Shown: positions 32,061 through 43,222 of the stretch, piece after piece | How the letters are laid out: each line of letters begins with the position of its first letter | How positions within the stretch are numbered: the stretch's first letter is position 1 | NCBI GenBank assembly: GCA_012934845.2 | Contig: WNNJ02001360.1 | Coordinates: 62,001 to 126,000 of the forward strand | DNA length: 64,000 nt | Source: Pomphorhynchus laevis | Taxonomy: Eukaryota; Acanthocephala; Palaeacanthocephala; Echinorhynchida; Pomphorhynchidae | Direction of reading: 5' to 3' | Made by a program: the position numbers and the translations under genes | Notes under the pieces: generated by a model | What the model was told of the DNA's origin: nothing | What the model saw: only the letters and a program-made list of their open reading frames with translations | Database searches by the model: none

Positions 32061-32660
32061 TCTTGATGTGTGTTAAAGCTTTATCTCTCAAACTTTTTTA
32101 GGAGGAATTACTTTCCAAGAGAAGTTATTTCAAAAAGAAAATTTCAAAGACCGATTTCAAAAATAAACTCAACTGTTTACCAGCACTTACATTTTAGTTT
32201 TCCTTCTCAATTTTTTATTTGCTTGATGCTACCATATGGGAATTTGCTCTAAGGTATACTATGAATAATGAATATACTGATGTAAGAGACGAGTTCATGA
32301 CAAACATCGATGAACATCCGAGCTCAATTGATGTGATGCATGAAGTAGAAGATACTATATCGTTAGGATTACCGCTTTCAATAACTTTGTGTCCAGAAAT
32401 ATAAGATACCCAATACTAAGTATAAGATCACTAGCCTATTTGTTAGAATTTTACCAATGGGGTGATTGATATAATATTGATTATTATGGATTTAGCTTTG
32501 CATGATGTTTATTTTATTTGTTTGTTGTTTTGTAGATATATTCAATAAAGCCATTTATTAACTCTACTATTCTACATCATTGCCGCATTAAATTGTGCAG
32601 CCATTGTAACAATTGAAATTTTTGATGACACTGCAAGTTGTTTTGATCCTATCTGTAAGC
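32061..32660. other. Noncoding gap
   Basis: Small AT-driven frames only (32070-32252, 32219-32404). A fragment with DVRDEFMTNIDEHPSSIDVM is acidic but short and unsupported. No RNA gene or repeat recognised. Confidence 0.4.
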
Positions 32661-32664
32661 CAAT

Positions 32665-34760
32665 AGCAGTAATAATAATAAATAATACAATAATTTATTT
32701 AACGTGTCAAATGCGTGCAAAATGCACGCTTACATGACCACTAACAAACAAAAAAAGAACATCAAAAGTCACAAATAATTAGTTAGTTGTTGAAATGGAA
32801 TTGGATTTGGCGTTTGAAGCACGGCATAGATGTTGATTGGCGGATATGAATAGGCAGTTGATTCCACAAGAGAGGAGCAGCCACAACGAAGGAGCGGAAG
32901 CCAAAAGAGGTAGAGTAGTTTGGGACATGTAAAAGAAGGGAATTACGGGAACGCAGAGCACAATACACAGTACGAGAATTGTCGAGAAAAGGAAGGTTGA
33001 GAAATGAAGGGGTATGATAAGTTATAAGGCGAAAAGCAATGATAAGAAGACGAATTTGAACACGACAATAAATGGTAGGCCAATCAAGAGAAACAAGATA
33101 GTGGGATGTATGATCAAAACGACGAAGACGAAGAAATCGGACGGCAGCGTTGATGATGCGTTGTAAAGGAAAAAGAGTGGATTTAGGTGAGTTGGAAAAT
33201 AGACTAAGACAGTAATCAAGTCTTGAGAAAAGAAGAGAAGATATGAGAGTCATACAAGAAGGGAAATCGATCAATCTACGAACTTGACGGAGATTGCGGA
33301 GTATCAAGGTAGATGAGCGTACTTTATCACTAACGAAAGGTTTAAGTGAAAGTCGGTTGTCGAAATGAAAGCCTAGGAAAACGAGATTATCAACGATAGG
33401 AAGAATTGTAGAATTTAGTGATACGGAAGGAGGTTCTACGCCGAAGCTTGGAGGTAGGATCCACATGATTTTAGATTTATCAGGATTCAGAGAAAGGCGA
33501 AGAAAAGAAAGATGGTTGGAAATTGAGACAAGACAGCTGGAAACAGAAACACTAAGATTGTGAATACGATAAGCAGGTGCGTGAGCATATATGAGAATGT
33601 CATCAGCATATTGCATAACATGGAAGTTAAATTTATGAGAAATCGAAGACAAGTCACCGAGAAGAGAGAAAAGCATAGGGCCTAATACGGAGCCTTGTGG
33701 AACACCGGTCGGGATGGATGAAGGATGGGAGAGAGAAGAGTTAGAATAGACGCGAAATGTACGGTTTACTAGATATGAATAAAACCATGATACAGTGGGT
33801 ATAGAGAAGCCATAATCATGACGAAGGCGATGTAGAATAATCGAGTGATCGACGATGTCAAAAGCAGACGATAGATCAAGAGAAACTATGACACTACATA
33901 ATTTATGATCGCGCGAGATGAGTAAGTCATTATAAACTTTAAGACAGGCAATTTCAGTAGAGTGATTAGAGCGAAAAGCGGCTTGGAAGAGAGGAAACAA
34001 GTTAGAAGAAAAGAGATATGTATTAACTTGCTTGAGAACGAGACGCTCAAGGAGTTTAGAGAGGGTTGGGAGAAGTGAGATTGGACGGTACGAATGTGGT
34101 AGTGAGGAGTCGAGAGATTGCTTTTTGATGAGAGGACGAACATTGGCGCATTTCCAGATGGAAGGAAATGTAAGGCTACGGATGGACGAGTTGAACAATG
34201 TGGTTAGAAAGGGTAAGATAGAGGAGCAGATATTTTTCAGCAAGTGAGTGGAAATCGGGTCAGAGGGAGAGACGTTATTAGGTAATGGCAGCAGAACCGA
34301 AGAAACTTCATCAGACGAAACGGGAAGAAGGTGGAATAGTTCTGGGAGGGAAGTATTTAAAGAGAAGAGTGGGTACAAGGGGGCTACGGGTAGTAGGGAA
34401 AGTAAATTAGATAGCTTAGTTTGTAGATAAGAAGAAAAATCATCAGGATTTATATTACAAGTAGATGATCGTGAAAGAATTGAGTTTAAGATTTTCCAAT
34501 GAGATTTAGAGTTGGAAGATGACTTGAGTTGATTTCGCCAAAAGATAGTACGTTTAGTACGTATAAGAATGAGATGTGAACGGCGTAGAGAAAAGTAGAA
34601 ATCACGGAGATTTGGAGGGAGTGAGTTTGGAGAACGTTTAAAGCGATTATACACGCGAAAAGAGTGACGGAGTCGACGCTTAGAAAGACTACAGTCAGAA
34701 TCGAGCCATGGAGCATGGCGCAAGCGCTGAGAGCGTCGGAGTCGACTAGGCAGAAGTTTA
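32665..34760 (-). mobile_element. CR1/L2-like LINE copy 2 (LINE-C), 5'-truncated, open RT
   Basis: Same family as 27869-30536: shared 3' block AACGTG.CAAATGC...GCTTACATGACCAC, and collinear but clearly diverged protein. The 3' tail on the minus strand is AAATAAATTATTGTATTATT followed by TATTATTATTA. The 5' end is lost near 34757, in the linker between endonuclease and RT. The remaining coding part has no stop or frameshift. Confidence 0.85.
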
Positions 34761-34819
34761 TTGATAATTAGTGTTGTATAAGCCAATGTAGAACACTGCT
34801 GTTTTCTTATATGCAACAT
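32783..34819 (-). CDS. LINE reverse transcriptase, 678 codons open
   Basis: RT of the CR1/L2 kind. In order: linker (APWLDSDCSLSKRRLRHSF); YRPISLLPTLSKLLERLV; SLDLSSAFDIVDH with the first catalytic Asp; TGVPQGSVLGPMLFSLL; MQYADDILIYAHA with the YADD catalytic pair; LNPDKSKIMWILPP; LVFLGFHFDNRLS; and a C-terminal region ending WNQLPIHIRQSTSMPCFKRQ. All RT boxes are intact. The endonuclease that normally precedes it is missing, so the frame cannot retrotranspose alone. The first roughly 21 codons (up to position 34757) come from a non-LINE repeat that flanks the truncation point, so the ATG at 34819 is accidental. Confidence 0.85.
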   Translation of the reverse strand: MLHIRKQQCSTLAYTTLIINKLLPSRLRRSQRLRHAPWLDSDCSLSKRRLRHSFRVYNRFKRSPNSLPPNLRDFYFSLRRSHLILIRTKRTIFWRNQLKSSSNSKSHWKILNSILSRSSTCNINPDDFSSYLQTKLSNLLSLLPVAPLYPLFSLNTSLPELFHLLPVSSDEVSSVLLPLPNNVSPSDPISTHLLKNICSSILPFLTTLFNSSIRSLTFPSIWKCANVRPLIKKQSLDSSLPHSYRPISLLPTLSKLLERLVLKQVNTYLFSSNLFPLFQAAFRSNHSTEIACLKVYNDLLISRDHKLCSVIVSLDLSSAFDIVDHSIILHRLRHDYGFSIPTVSWFYSYLVNRTFRVYSNSSLSHPSSIPTGVPQGSVLGPMLFSLLGDLSSISHKFNFHVMQYADDILIYAHAPAYRIHNLSVSVSSCLVSISNHLSFLRLSLNPDKSKIMWILPPSFGVEPPSVSLNSTILPIVDNLVFLGFHFDNRLSLKPFVSDKVRSSTLILRNLRQVRRLIDFPSCMTLISSLLFSRLDYCLSLFSNSPKSTLFPLQRIINAAVRFLRLRRFDHTSHYLVSLDWPTIYCRVQIRLLIIAFRLITYHTPSFLNLPFLDNSRTVYCALRSRNSLLLHVPNYSTSFGFRSFVVAAPLLWNQLPIHIRQSTSMPCFKRQIQFHFNN

Positions 34820-35595
34820 GCAATGCCAAAAATTTTCAATCTTAACAATGACTTCACAATTACATATATATTATTTAATTTTTTTAAACATTTTTTTTGT
34901 AATCCTGATGATAGCAGGAGCTATCGAAATATAGAATTTTTATCAAATAAAGGATAGTTTCTTTTTCTTCGTTCCTGTAATAATATATTTTTGAGATGGA
35001 AGATTGTGGGTTTAGTATATATTAACTTCACAATTATGTACACTCAAAATTAGAATTATCACCTTCCCCTACCAACGCAGATTTAATTCAAAATCAGAAA
35101 TGATTTTAATTAAATTTGCATGTAATAAGTCCTCTATTCAATCTAATTGCAATTAAATGAATCAAGTGATCAGTAGCTGGTGTCCAGCAATACTGAAATG
35201 TAGCATACTGCTGTTGGCTTATATATAGGATTAGAGCAACGTCAGTCATCAAAACTTTGAACTGACTGCACAATCAAATTAACTTAAAACTAGGAATCAA
35301 ACTGACTAGTTAGAGTATTTAAAAAATAGGTAGATTTTCAAATTGAAGGAAGAATCATCTACCAACACTGATTTAATTTGAATTAATGATTTCAATTTGA
35401 AAAATGGTCTGTTATTAAATTTAATTTAAAGCAGTAGCGAGTCAGTCATTAAAATGACCGAAAAGTGATACGTACGTATTTGATCAATATCTGATACACG
35501 GTCCAGTAATACTGAAATATAGCGTATTGAGGCTGGCTTATAGATATGATTAGAGCAACGGCAATCAAATTTTAATTGCATATAAGCATATCCTA
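34761..35595. repeat. Three diverged copies of an AT-rich repeat unit
   Basis: The block 'AAT..AG.A(T/C)ACTGCTGTT.(G)CTTATAT', followed by 'TCA..A.AACTTTGA' and 'GACT.CACAAT', occurs near 34785-34855, 35195-35275 and (more diverged) 35510-35580. The last two are about 316 bp apart and also share an upstream CTACCAAC.C(A/T)GATTTAATT block. LINE-C copy 2 truncates the first unit. The repeat type is not recognised. Confidence 0.55.
34905..34933 (+). ncRNA. Hammerhead-like hairpin, variant
   Basis: CTGATGA (34905-34911) overlaps a perfect 6-bp stem GATAGC-AGGA-GCTATC, immediately followed by GAAA (34926-34929) and TATA. ATAT (34929-34932) is self-complementary and is followed by A, an allowed base at a hammerhead cleavage site. 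Unlike the cores at 23 kb, the stem uses the GA of the CTGATGA box, so the canonical core is not free. Helix I pairing is weak. Possibly a decayed ribozyme. Confidence 0.35.
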
Positions 35596-37660
35596 TTAAG
35601 GTTAAAAGGGGATGTGCTGTTTAGACTCATATACGACCGTCTTGTAAGATCATATTCGCCTTTTCATATCACTGACCATTGACAGTGGGATTCTCACTTA
35701 CACCACCAATGTCAAACATAGATAAAATCATTTCTTACAAGCATTTCATATTTCGATCGTATAAGTTAAATGCCCAATGGATTAAGTGCCTCAGATCTTT
35801 AAGTCGTCACCTTTTCAGACGGGTAAACGTACTAAAACTCATCAACGGCATCACCTAATTACCAGACTATACGAAAGACGCAAACACTCCCTATCAGTGA
35901 ACTTGATAATTCACCAAGACATCATAAACGGCGAAAGTTCTCGATCATCATTAAGTTAGTGCTGCGCATTCTAAACTTAATCAAAAATATTGGAAAATGA
36001 CCATATTTATAAGAGTCAGATATGAGAAAGAATTCAGCGTTGGTTTTACAGTTATGTTTGTGACACACTACATACATATAAATACATGGAATTTCAATGA
36101 TAAAAAAACGGTAAATTAGGTGTTCTCTGTCAGCAAGATGTAATATTAGTAAATTGAACAAATCGAGAGAAGTTGACTTATCTCGATTTGTCCAATATTA
36201 GTAAATGCAATATTAAATGCAATATAAGCGAAATGTTTACAAACTGAATTGCACATTTAAAAATCGATAAATTGAGAGTTGATTAAAATATCAACTTATT
36301 TAAATAACAGCTTAAAAATGTTCAATTTAGTTATTGACATAGTTTTCTGTTGACAATACCGATTTCTGTTGACAATACTGGGTTAGTTAATGCTTATTTT
36401 GAATTGAATGAGAAAATATTTGAATTATGAAAATAGACGAATTATGAAAATTCGTTCAATGACATGACACTTACAAATTTTACAGTTGAGAAACCAGGAG
36501 AAGGGGCAGATCTTAATAAGGCTAAAAATGACTAACTGATTATGCATGACGGGTATTCAAAGTGCTAAGAATAATGCTGTATAGTTGTGACGATAAACTA
36601 GAATGTGAACTTTGTATTGTGTTAAACACTGTGATTATTACATTTTTACATATTTTATAATTACAATTTAATTAAATATTTTAATTTTTTATGGATACAT
36701 CAATCTTTTCATGACTGCTCTCTCACTAGGAGGGTTAAATAGGTCCTCGGCGATAAGACCAAAAAAGAAAAACGAGTCAACTACATATACTTAAAACATC
36801 ATTGATATCTTTACACTTTATTTTTTCATTTCTCTAGACGCAATTTTGATGAATTGTTTACCTTCACGTATCAAATTCCTTCCATTGATCCTTCAGTCTA
36901 TGCCGAATCAGCAGTTCTTCGATTCAATGAAATCAAACTTGATTAGGTCGTCCACGAGTACTTACAATTCGCTGTTCCCTAAGCTTATGCCTCGTGCCGC
37001 TTCATATGCCCACAACACCTAAGTGTTTTTCCACGACAGAATATAGTATCAAAATCCTCATTCGGTTTAATAACTCATCGTCTTTAACGTGGGCTTTCAG
37101 GGAGATAACGCATATGTGACGCATCATTCTCATTTCCATATTGGATTTTTTAGCGATCAGTTTTTCGATCGCTAAGAAAAAATTGTCTTGATTCTTATAA
37201 ATACTTACAATATAAAAAAGTTTGTGAGATAATATAACATAATTTGGCTATTATAAAACGCGCTTAAGCATAACATACAATAAATAACATACAAAGATTA
37301 ATAACTGATTACAATTTACACATATACCTACAATTACATATGGGCGGAAACAAGAAGTATACAGAAAAGAAGGAATGGGAATGGATTCAATTCGAGGTGG
37401 GTGTGATACTCTAGGTTGTGAGGTTTAGAGCATTATAAAGGTCAGGATAAATAAACAGCTGCAATATAAGGATCGATCGTTTTTATGTGGTTTTTGTAAT
37501 GCTGACAATCGTAAGACCGGTGCTGAGAATAAGACGGATAGAGCTTTGCACAGCGACAGTCAAATGCGGATCTCGTTCCAGCTTGTGAAATGAATGCATA
37601 TCGTATTCCTCAGGAGATCACCTCGAACGGTCTAAACAATACGCCCCATAATGAAAGTCC
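35596..37660. other. Mostly noncoding, with a LINE-tail scrap
   Basis: At 35620-35890 the plus strand reads LYDRLVRSYSPFHITDH and, in other frames, RSLSRHLFRRVNVLKLINGI. This resembles the C-terminal region after the RT of CR1 elements ('SL..RR..AD...L.K..NG'), but is weak. A hairpin with CAAATCGAGA arms lies at about 36158-36190, and another (TTAGCGATC...GATCGCTAA) near 37150-37175. A possible exon at 36838-36956 is listed separately. The remainder shows nothing. Confidence 0.4.
36838..36956 (+). CDS. Possible isolated terminal exon
   Basis: A strong acceptor-like tract (TTTATTTTTTCATTTCTCTAG) precedes codons reading RNFDELFTFTYQIPSIDPS then VYAESAVLRFNEIKLD and a TAG stop. Base and residue composition are more gene-like than the surroundings. 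I do not recognise the protein and no partner exon was found. It could be an exon of a host gene outside the window, a retroelement scrap, or chance. Confidence 0.22.
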
Positions 37661-37679
37661 GCTGTGCAAACCGCCGCTA

Positions 37680-40450
37680 TTTGTCGGTAGGTTATTCCAA
37701 ATTCCGCAGTCTTTCTGCGCGACTTACAGAGATATAATACCATGTTGTGGTTAATGCGTATGATATATTCTGTGTTAAAGAATCATGGCTACAACAAAGC
37801 ATCTTGGATACTACTGTTGATATTTCAGGATATCGTCTACTTCGCGGTGATAGAAAGTCGAGTAGGTCTGATGGTGTTGCAGTGTACATTCGGGAACACT
37901 TTTTGATTTCTGATATCTCTCAAGTTTGTGATCCGCGTGGTTCTGTCGAGAGCATTTCCATTCATATTGAGTATGATTGTGCTGGTATTAGTTTTTGCAG
38001 TGTATATCGTTCTCCCTCTATGCTCACGGACTGCGGTCTGCTGAATACAATATTGCAATCGATAAATCACAGTTCTCACTTCGTTCTCCTAGGAGACTTC
38101 AACCTTCCCCGATCAAATTGGCAGCAGTCAATATTTGATGACGGTAGCGAAGTGGAAAGAGAAATCTCAGAATTTATTGCTGATGAGCTCTTGCGAGTAC
38201 ATCATGTACAGGAGCCTACATGTTTTTCTTCTACCGCTGATACTGTACTTGACTTGGATTTTTCCAAGCGTCTTGAAGACATCGCTCGAGTTGATTACCT
38301 CCTGCCGATAGGTAGTTCTGACCACTGTGTGCTATCCTTGCAGGTCGCACCAAGCTTTAAATTCCGCCCTTCCGAGACATTAATTGTAAAGCGAGTTTGG
38401 TTAAAAGTACGAAGTGAGCAAATTTTATCTTTTTGCCAACGTCATCTACTTCAATTAACAAATTCTGAGGAAGTTTCATTGGAAGTGATTATGGATTACC
38501 TTCTAGATGTATCCGATGTATTTGCCCCTAGGCGTGTCATCTCGCCAAATACTAAACATCCTGCATGGTTCGATCGAAACCTGAAACTGACGTTGAGTGT
38601 ACAAAATCGTATGTGGAAGTTATCTCGCTCGCTCCGGCACATCGCCAATATTTATAGACATTTTAGAAACGTTTGTACTTGGATTAAGATATCAAAACGC
38701 GAGAGATTCGAATCAACAATCATCGAAAAAGTAAATTGCAGCCCCAAGTTATTTTGGTTCTATGCTCGGCAAAACAGAACCCTTAATACCGCAATCAAAC
38801 ATGTCCACTCAGAGAATAGCATGGTTACAGCTGAATTGATATAGCTGAGACTCGCATCCTCGTCCTCAATTACATTCACATCTTACTTCTCACTTGAAAT
38901 GGTACGGCTTCCCTATTCCTGGGTATACTGATTTCCGGCCAATATGCGCTTCTGAAATTCAAGAGTATCTTACCAATGTTCGTCTCTTTAGTGCTGCTGG
39001 CCTGACGACATTTTGTCATTCCTGCTCAAAGTATTGCCGTGTTACTTGGCGCCTTTACTTGTGGAGATTTTTGCTAAGAGTTTGGCCACTGGAAGTGTAC
39101 CAGAAGGATGAAAAACTGCGATTGGTGTTTCTATTCCCAAAAATTCATTGCATCATCATGTAGTGATTACAGGCCAGTAAGCTTGACCTCTTCGATATGT
39201 AAAGTCCTTGAACGTGTTATCTGCAGTAGAATCTCGGACTATCTCGTCTTTCTTGGTATACTCTCATCTGCCCAGCACGGTTTTCGTCACGGTCGTTCGT
39301 GTTTGACAAACTTACTGCGCTCGAAATGTAACCCAATCGTTGATTGTTGGTAGCTCGGTCGATATAATCTTTATTGATTTTTCGAAAGCCTTCGACCGGG
39401 TCCCACATGAAAGTTTGATCAGCTTGTTAGCTCACTACGGTGTTTCTACAACTTTGCGCAATTGGATTCGTGATTTCCTTTGCAACAGATCATTTCGAGT
39501 GAGGGTTGGTATTAGCTGTCTTCTGATAGGCCTGTTAATTGTGGCGTTCCCCAAGGTACAGTCCTTGGCCCCTTGCTTTTTATTATATTTCTAAATGATC
39601 TGCTCTTACACATAAATAGCCCCTGCTTGGCATTTGCTGACGATTTAAAAGTCTGGTGCGATAGAATTTCCGACCCACAGGGCCAGCGCCTACAGCACGA
39701 TCTTCACACAATATATAACTGGAATACTGCTACCGGTATGATTATGAATGTAGACAAATGTGTCTATATGAAGCTTGGCAACGGTAAACCTGATTGTGAC
39801 TTTTATTTAGGATGCCAGAAGCTTCACATTATATCTGAGCACATAAACCTTGGAATCATTTTAAATAACGATCTAAAGACTCGGCCGAATACCGATTATA
39901 TCCATGGTAAAGCAATGAAGTCTCTGTATTGTATAAATAACACATTTGCTAAGCTTAAGCCGAAACTATTCAAGCATCTATATTGCGCCTTAGTCCGCCC
40001 GCACGTGGAATACTGCATCACAACAACTTTCCCATCCATCAAAGCTAAAATGACGAAAATTAAGTCTATCCTGCATTAGAGGAAGCAAACTTTGTATTGG
40101 CTCGCATTATTCTTACACTAAGCGTCTAGCTTGTTTGAAACTGCCTTCAACGGCTCAAAGGCTACTATATTTAGACCTCGCAGCGATGTGGCTCTTGGTT
40201 AATGTTACGTTAGGTTTCCCATCATCTTTATACAATTACGCAATTTGAGTCACAGAGCTCACTCTTTCCCGCTGCTGTTTAAATTCGCCCACGGTAAAGT
40301 CAGGAGTGTGGGTAGGCTTTCCCATCGCTCATTGAATATTTAGAATTTGTTACATGAGGACCTTGCCAGTGCTGCTAGCTATCGCCACTTCAAAAATCTA
40401 CTGTTTAAGTGAATTGTCAATTCTTGTTTGGATGTGTGGATCTATTTTGA
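37680..40450 (+). mobile_element. CR1-clade LINE (LINE-E), near complete coding region
   Basis: A different LINE from LINE-C. The endonuclease starts near 37690 (RSLSARLTEI, then after an in-frame TAA VNAYDIFCVKESWLQ). The long open frame to 38844 has FVLLGDFNLPRSNWQQS, VLDLDFSKRLEDI and GSSDHCVLSLQV, so the GDFN and SDH boxes are intact. Downstream RT pieces lie in changing frames: SDYRPVSLTSSICKVLERVI, GFRHGRSCLTNLL, IIFIDFSKAFDRVPHESLI, NCGVPQGTVLGPLLF split over two frames, and LAFADDLKVWCD with an intact ADD pair. The C-terminal segment runs to about 40430. Around four frame or stop interruptions. Confidence 0.85.
37695..38844 (+). pseudogene. LINE-E endonuclease domain
   Basis: About 365 codons are open from a GTG at 37747. 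The true N-terminus lies a little upstream, across one TAA, since VRSL-type residues (FRSLSARLTEI) precede it. It contains the Glu box (CVKESWLQ), YIREHF, ISFCSVYRSPS, GDFNLPRSNW, and SSDHCVLSL, followed by a long linker with KHPAWFDRNLKLTL and CSPKLFWFYARQNR. These are all hallmarks of CR1-clade APE endonucleases. The GTG start is an artefact of the interruption. Confidence 0.8.
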
Positions 40451-40935
40451 TATTTAATGTTTTGAAAACAAAATTTGAGAACAGTTAAAACAGCCATTTG
40501 CGACTAGTAACTTGTAACCCATAATAATATATAGCATTGTACGGTTAATTTAAAATACGTAGACAGCGCTATTTATTTTAAGTGATAATCCCCTTGTACA
40601 AAGACTAATGATATTTCTTCAAAACGTTATCTAAGCTGCTCTTATGCGTGTTCTCACGGATGTACTGGCTACCGTATGACATTTAACTATATTCGCGAGA
40701 TAACAGAATGAGTTGACTTTTTAGATACAACCATCTTGAAGATGAATAAGCTTGATTTTATTTTGCACTTCCAGATCGTCTTTCGTTGTATTTTCTTTTG
40801 TTGCTATGTCCTCACATTTTGAGCAACTGGATAACTTTTCAAATTCCGTGTGGTTGGCGTTGATTTTCGAACAGCCTTTATGAACTAGTTATTACAACCT
40901 AAACAACTAATCGTATGGACTCATAAAGTTAGCTT
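40451..40935. other. Noncoding gap
   Basis: Includes the putative 3' end of LINE-E (TTTAATGTTTTGAAAACAAA near 40455). I see no other recognisable feature. Confidence 0.4.
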
Positions 40936-41310
40936 GCAAATAGTACAGATGTCAATCCTTGTTGGCTGTAGTGATAGTTACTTTCGATCTCTCAGTTACA
41001 TTATCTTTATCTTTAATGCATACCCTTTGATTCCATATTGTTCTAAGTTATCCTTCCATACATTATACTTTGTTTAGTCTTCTTCCAAATTTGCTCCAAC
41101 GAGTACTATATCATCCGTTGATTATTTCCTTTGGTCTTCCTTATGTATTGATTTTGTCACTTCATCCAAAACGATTACAAAACAAATGACTTTATGATCT
41201 TGTGACTTACAGTAGATCACTTACTCCTTGTGACCTCTAATCTTTTTTAGATTTAATTGTCTTCCCTGATCCGGCTTTTAGACTTACGGTAGATATGAGC
41301 TTTTAGATTA
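40936..41310 (-). pseudogene. RTE-type reverse transcriptase scrap
   Basis: The minus strand reads FVIVLDEVTKSIHKED and then, after a frame change, TDDIVLVGANLEED followed by NLEQYGIKGYALK. These match the 'LF.LVLDE.T..I', 'FADDIVLV....E.L' and 'L...GLKIN..KT' boxes of RTE-clade LINEs. The first Asp box and the finger region are not seen. It may be the missing 3' part of an RTE element like the one at 4.4-5.96 kb, but it is far away and on the other strand. Confidence 0.55.
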
Positions 41311-41419
41311 ATGAAAATGAAAGTGGATGACAATCATCGTGCTGAAGACAGTATTATACTAAACACATACAGCTCGTATATAATCATCGAAATACAGAAG
41401 TCTTAACAACCCTAAAATA

Positions 41420-41684
41420 TCTATACAATAATATCACATGCGCCTGGTTCACTTCTCGCTATTGTGCTTTTTATAGCAGAAACCAATTGTTTAATTCGAG
41501 CTTAATCGTCTGTTTCTTTGACATATAGTACCGCTAATAGAACGTTTTTCGTATTCGCTCCCACTTTTGCATCTAGTTTTTCAGCGTATCTTACTATTAC
41601 GTCCATTTTCTGCTTTGCTGCAACATCAATAGTATTATCTATTTTATAAGACGTAATCTCAAAGATCACATTTTTTATGGACAA
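41420..41684 (-). pseudogene. Unrecognised frame of about 87 codons with one stop
   Basis: One minus-strand frame reads NVIFEITSYKIDNTIDVAAK, QKMDVIVRYAEKLDAKVGAN, TKNVLLAVLYVKETDD, a TAA, then ARIKQLVSAIKSTIARSEPG in the same frame. The alternating charged/hydrophobic pattern is protein-like and no transposon box is present. It has no ATG start and I do not recognise it. A host-gene fragment is possible; a chance frame is the alternative. Confidence 0.25.
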
Positions 41685-41944
41685 TCAATATGCATTTCCA
41701 AAAAAGCGGCTAACATTGAATCTTGTTGAGTTTCTTATTACAAGGGCCGGTTAAATATTTGTTATTATTCCATATTGTTATACCACACGTTATTTGCAGC
41801 CTTCAGGCTAGCGTTTTCCATTGCTGCTTATCCATTTATCGGGATCCTACAATAACTAGTTAGGTATTCTGTCCGAAAGTTTCTTGCGAAGCTTTCCACT
41901 GTATTTATGTTCTGAATATTTAACAATTTTAATTAAGAAATCCT

Positions 41945-43222
41945 TTTCCTGGAACTCTTTCATCTTCTCCCTGTCTCACCTTCCGAAGTCTCGTCTGTTC
42001 TCATGTCCTTGCCCAGCAAAACCTCACCTGCCGATCCCCTGCCTACCACATACTTAAATACATATGCTCATCGATATCCCTTTTTCTCACAACCTTGTTT
42101 AACACGTTCAACCGCATTCGTATTTTCCCTTCACACTGGAAATCCGCAATCGTTCGTCCCCTACTAAAGAAACAATCGCTCGACCCCTCCTTTCCTTCTA
42201 GCTATCGCCCCATTTCACTACTCCCTACTCTTTCTAAGCTCTTAGAACGCCTCATCTTAATACAGATCAACGCTTATCTCTCGTCATCCAATCTGTACCC
42301 TCCTTTCCAAACCGCTTTCCGCTCTAATCACTCCATAGAAATCGCCTGCATGACAGCCTACAACGACTTACTCATTTCTTGAGACAAGGCTCTATAGTGT
42401 TCTCATCTCCTTCGACCTCTCCTCCGCCTTCGACATTGTCGACCACTCCGTCCTCCTTTATCGCCTTCGTTATGATTACGGCTTTTCTTATTCCTCCGTA
42501 GCATGGTTTGCCTCATATCTGTCCGACCGTTTCTTTGGCGTCTGTTCTAATTCATCATCCTCCCCTCCCATCCCTATCTTTTGCGGGGTCCCACAAGGTT
42601 CAGTCCTAGGTCTCCTGCTTCTCTATCTTTTGCTTGGCGATATCTCTCCGTTTATTAAACCTTTTTCCTTTAACGTGATGCAATACACCAATGACATCCT
42701 CATATATGCTCATGCACCCGCACATCGCATACACGATATCGACATTTCTGCCTCCAACTGTCTTTCTTTTATCTACGAACGTCTCTCCAATCTCCATCTC
42801 GTTCTAAACCCCGACAAGTCTAAAATAATGTGGATCCTCCCCCGTAAACCAAACATATATTATTCCACTATATTTTGCCTCATCGATCATCCCGATAGTA
42901 CACAATCTCACTTTCTTAGGCTTCCATTTTGATGATCACCTTTTCCTTAAACCCTTCGTCCGTGACAAGGTTCGCTCATCTAACTTAATTCACCGTGACA
43001 TCCGCCGTATCCGCCCCCATTATCGACTTCCGTTATTGTATATCTCTTCTTTCATCGCTTCTTTTTCCTAAAATCGATTACTCTCTTAGCCTTTTCGCCA
43101 ATTTTCCAAAATCCATAATCCTACCCCTACAACACATAATCAACTCCGCCGTTCGAGTGCTCTTTCGCCTCCGTCGCTTCGACCACATATCCACATATCT
43201 TGCCCAACTCTCCTGGCACACC
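41945..43222 (+). mobile_element. CR1/L2-like LINE copy 3 (LINE-C), both ends lost
   Basis: Almost identical in protein to 27869-30536: FPSHWKSAIVRPLLKKQSLD, SSYRPISLLPTLSKLLERLI, FDLSSAFDIVDH across a frame change, FNVMQYTNDILIYAHAPAH (normally YADD), LNPDKSKIMWILPRKPN, and LYLLSSLLFPKIDYSLSLF-type C-terminal sequence. It starts in the linker before the RT and ends near 43222, where GCCCAACTCTCCTGG is followed by its own inverted complement. That inverted joint marks the border with the repeat array. Inactive through frame breaks and the Ala-to-Asn/Thr change in YADD. Confidence 0.85.
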
